This document shows, piece after piece, positions 63,387 to 64,000 of a stretch of DNA of 64,000 bases. Position numbers and translations under genes: made by a program. Below the pieces are notes generated by a model. It was not told the DNA's origin, did no database searches, and worked only from the letters and a program-made list of their open reading frames with translations. Where the stretch lies: the NCBI RefSeq assembly GCF_030812475.1, contig NZ_JAUSSR010000008.1, forward strand, positions 281,505-345,504, read 5' to 3'. The first letter of the stretch is position 1, and every line of letters begins with the position of its first letter. Origin of the DNA: Pseudomonas lini. GTDB taxonomy: Bacteria; Pseudomonadota; Gammaproteobacteria; Pseudomonadales; Pseudomonadaceae.

Positions 63387-63408
63387 AACAATGATAAACG
63401 ATATTGTT
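63387..63408 (-). promoter_or_regulatory. candidate Fur box of the iron transporter
   Basis: AACAAT and ATTGTT flank GATAAACGAT, close to the Fur consensus of GATAAT-type hexamers. A TACAAT -10 (63372-63377, minus strand) lies just downstream, so bound Fur would cover the -35 region. The rest of the 63350-63656 gap holds a REP doublet and a tRNA terminator. Confidence 0.7.
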
Positions 63409-63461
63409 TCTCATGTGCGCCTTGCGGGGTGGGCATGCTTTTGTTAGGAGGGCGCATCACC

Positions 63462-63563
63462 CTGTAGGAGCGAGCCTGCTCGCGATGGACGTGAACGAAA
63501 ATGCTGTAAGCCTGATACCCCGCGGCGCTCTCAGGTTTATCGCGAGCAAGCTCGCTCCCACAG
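63462..63563. repeat. long REP doublet with diverged conserved spacer
   Basis: CTGTAGGAGCGAGCCTGCTC faces GCGAGCAAGCTCGCTCCCACAG type inverted sequence. The spacer (ACGTGAACGAAAATG..., GCCTGA, CGCGGCG) aligns with the spacer of the 23264 element at well over half its positions. Confidence 0.82.
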
Positions 63564-63601
63564 GGAGGGGGGGGTGATAGTTTCGGAAGCCGGAAACGCA
63601 A

Positions 63602-63621
63602 AAACCCGCTTTCGCGGGTTT
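63602..63621 (-). terminator. terminator of the distal tRNA-Leu
   Basis: AAACCCGC and GCGGGTTT with loop of four, followed on the minus strand by T residues. It lies 36 bp past the tRNA 3' end. Confidence 0.85.
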
Positions 63622-63656
63622 CTGTGAAATTCAAGATCGTGACCTTGAATTTGAAT

Positions 63657-63743
63657 TGGTGCCCAGAAGAAGACTCGAACTTCCACGACCTTGCGGTCAC
63701 CAGCACCTGAAGCTGGCGTGTCTACCAATTTCACCATCTGGGC
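63657..63743 (-). tRNA. tRNA-Leu (CAG)
   Basis: The 87-nt cloverleaf on the minus strand begins GCCCAGA and ends TCTGGGCACCA, with encoded CCA. The anticodon stem-loop CCAGC-TTCAGGT-GCTGG gives anticodon CAG. A long variable arm (TGACCGCAAGGTCG) marks a class II tRNA. It is identical to the copy at 63909-63995. Confidence 0.96.
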
Positions 63744-63777
63744 AGTATCTTCAGCGTTGCCGCTGTTGATGTGGCGC

Positions 63778-63806
63778 ACTATACGGAGAGCTTTTTGATC
63801 TGTAAA
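63778..63806 (-). promoter_or_regulatory. promoter of the distal tRNA-Leu
   Basis: On the minus strand TTTACA (63806-63801), a 17-nt spacer and TATAGT (63783-63778) are both 5/6 matches to sigma-70 boxes. A GC-rich GCGCC discriminator follows, as in stringently controlled tRNA genes. An AT-rich stretch lies upstream. Confidence 0.75.
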
Positions 63807-63845
63807 CCCCTGATTTGATTTTATAAATCAAAAGCCTCAAATGCA

Positions 63846-63869
63846 AAAAACCCGCTTTCGCGGGTTTTT
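63846..63869 (-). terminator. terminator of the proximal tRNA-Leu
   Basis: AAAAACCCGC and GCGGGTTTTT form a 10-bp stem with loop TTTC, followed by T residues on the minus strand. It lies 39 bp past the tRNA 3' end and almost matches the one at 63602. Confidence 0.88.
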
Positions 63870-63908
63870 GTGCGAGCCTTGAAATTGATCTAATCTCAAG
63901 CTCGAAAT

Positions 63909-63995
63909 TGGTGCCCAGAAGAAGACTCGAACTTCCACGACCTTGCGGTCACCAGCACCTGAAGCTGGCGTGTCTACCAATTTCACCATCTGGGC
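63909..63995 (-). tRNA. tRNA-Leu (CAG), second copy
   Basis: It is an 87-nt copy identical to 63657-63743, including anticodon CAG and encoded CCA. Only 5 bases of upstream sequence are in the window, and these also match the other copy (ATACT). Confidence 0.96.
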
Positions 63996-64000
63996 AGTAT

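Noticed and set aside
63537..63779. An open frame across a tRNA-Leu gene
   Set aside because: It runs through the tRNA, a terminator and a REP; not coding.

Overview
The window is chromosomal DNA from a Pseudomonas of the fluorescens complex. Three things support this: protein families and gene order that match the P. aeruginosa PA5002-PA4938 segment as I remember it, run in reverse; GC-rich codon use with long antisense shadow frames; and many short REP palindromes of the types typical of fluorescent pseudomonads. Apart from a few insertions it is core genome. I see no phage, plasmid, insertion sequence, CRISPR array or rRNA.

Layout. 1-8906: LPS core and inner-membrane export genes (truncated PIG-L deacetylase, three glycosyltransferases, a kinase-like protein, O-antigen ligase, msbA, hldE). 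8907-14974: a REP cluster, a minus-strand trio (Nudix-like hypothetical, aldo/keto reductase, FAD oxidoreductase), an SMR pump gene facing a LysR regulator, and waaA, which overlaps the regulator. 15099-20340: a TolC-like outer-membrane channel and the thiamin locus (TPP riboswitch, thiC, cytX). 20309-29796: a lipoprotein, then nudF, a DUF1249 gene, cpdA, yqiA, parE, two exported proteins of unknown role and parC, most of them tightly packed. 29973-33814: a PqiC-like lipoprotein and the divergent ahpA-like/serB pair. 33961-39787: a PilZ-like protein, an accessory OAA-family lectin, psd, rhdA and an HDOD protein. 39966-45592: motAB, rsgA, orn, a TRIC-like channel and queG. 45656-58573: the nnr-tsaE-amiB-mutL-miaA-hfq-hflX-hflK-hflC superoperon, then hisZ and purA. 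58724-63995: a chemoreceptor, a Fur-type iron ABC transporter and two identical tRNA-Leu(CAG) genes.

How the genes work together. The first block builds lipid A-core and flips and completes LPS; waaA and hldE supply Kdo transfer and heptose. thiC and cytX make or import the HMP pyrimidine of thiamin under TPP control. The nnr to hflC run combines metabolite repair, tRNA modification (TsaE, MiaA), septal wall cleavage (AmiB), mismatch repair (MutL), RNA chaperoning (Hfq), ribosome rescue (HflX) and FtsH control (HflK/C), with stop and start codons that mostly overlap.

Most notable: a family of long REP doublets whose internal spacer is conserved even when the flanking REP type changes; a thiC leader in which a 6-bp stem would hide the ribosome-binding site; a mannose-binding-type lectin gene inserted in a conserved core region; a kinase-like LPS-locus protein without the usual catalytic Asp; and a perfect 13-bp AT-rich hairpin between motB and rsgA.
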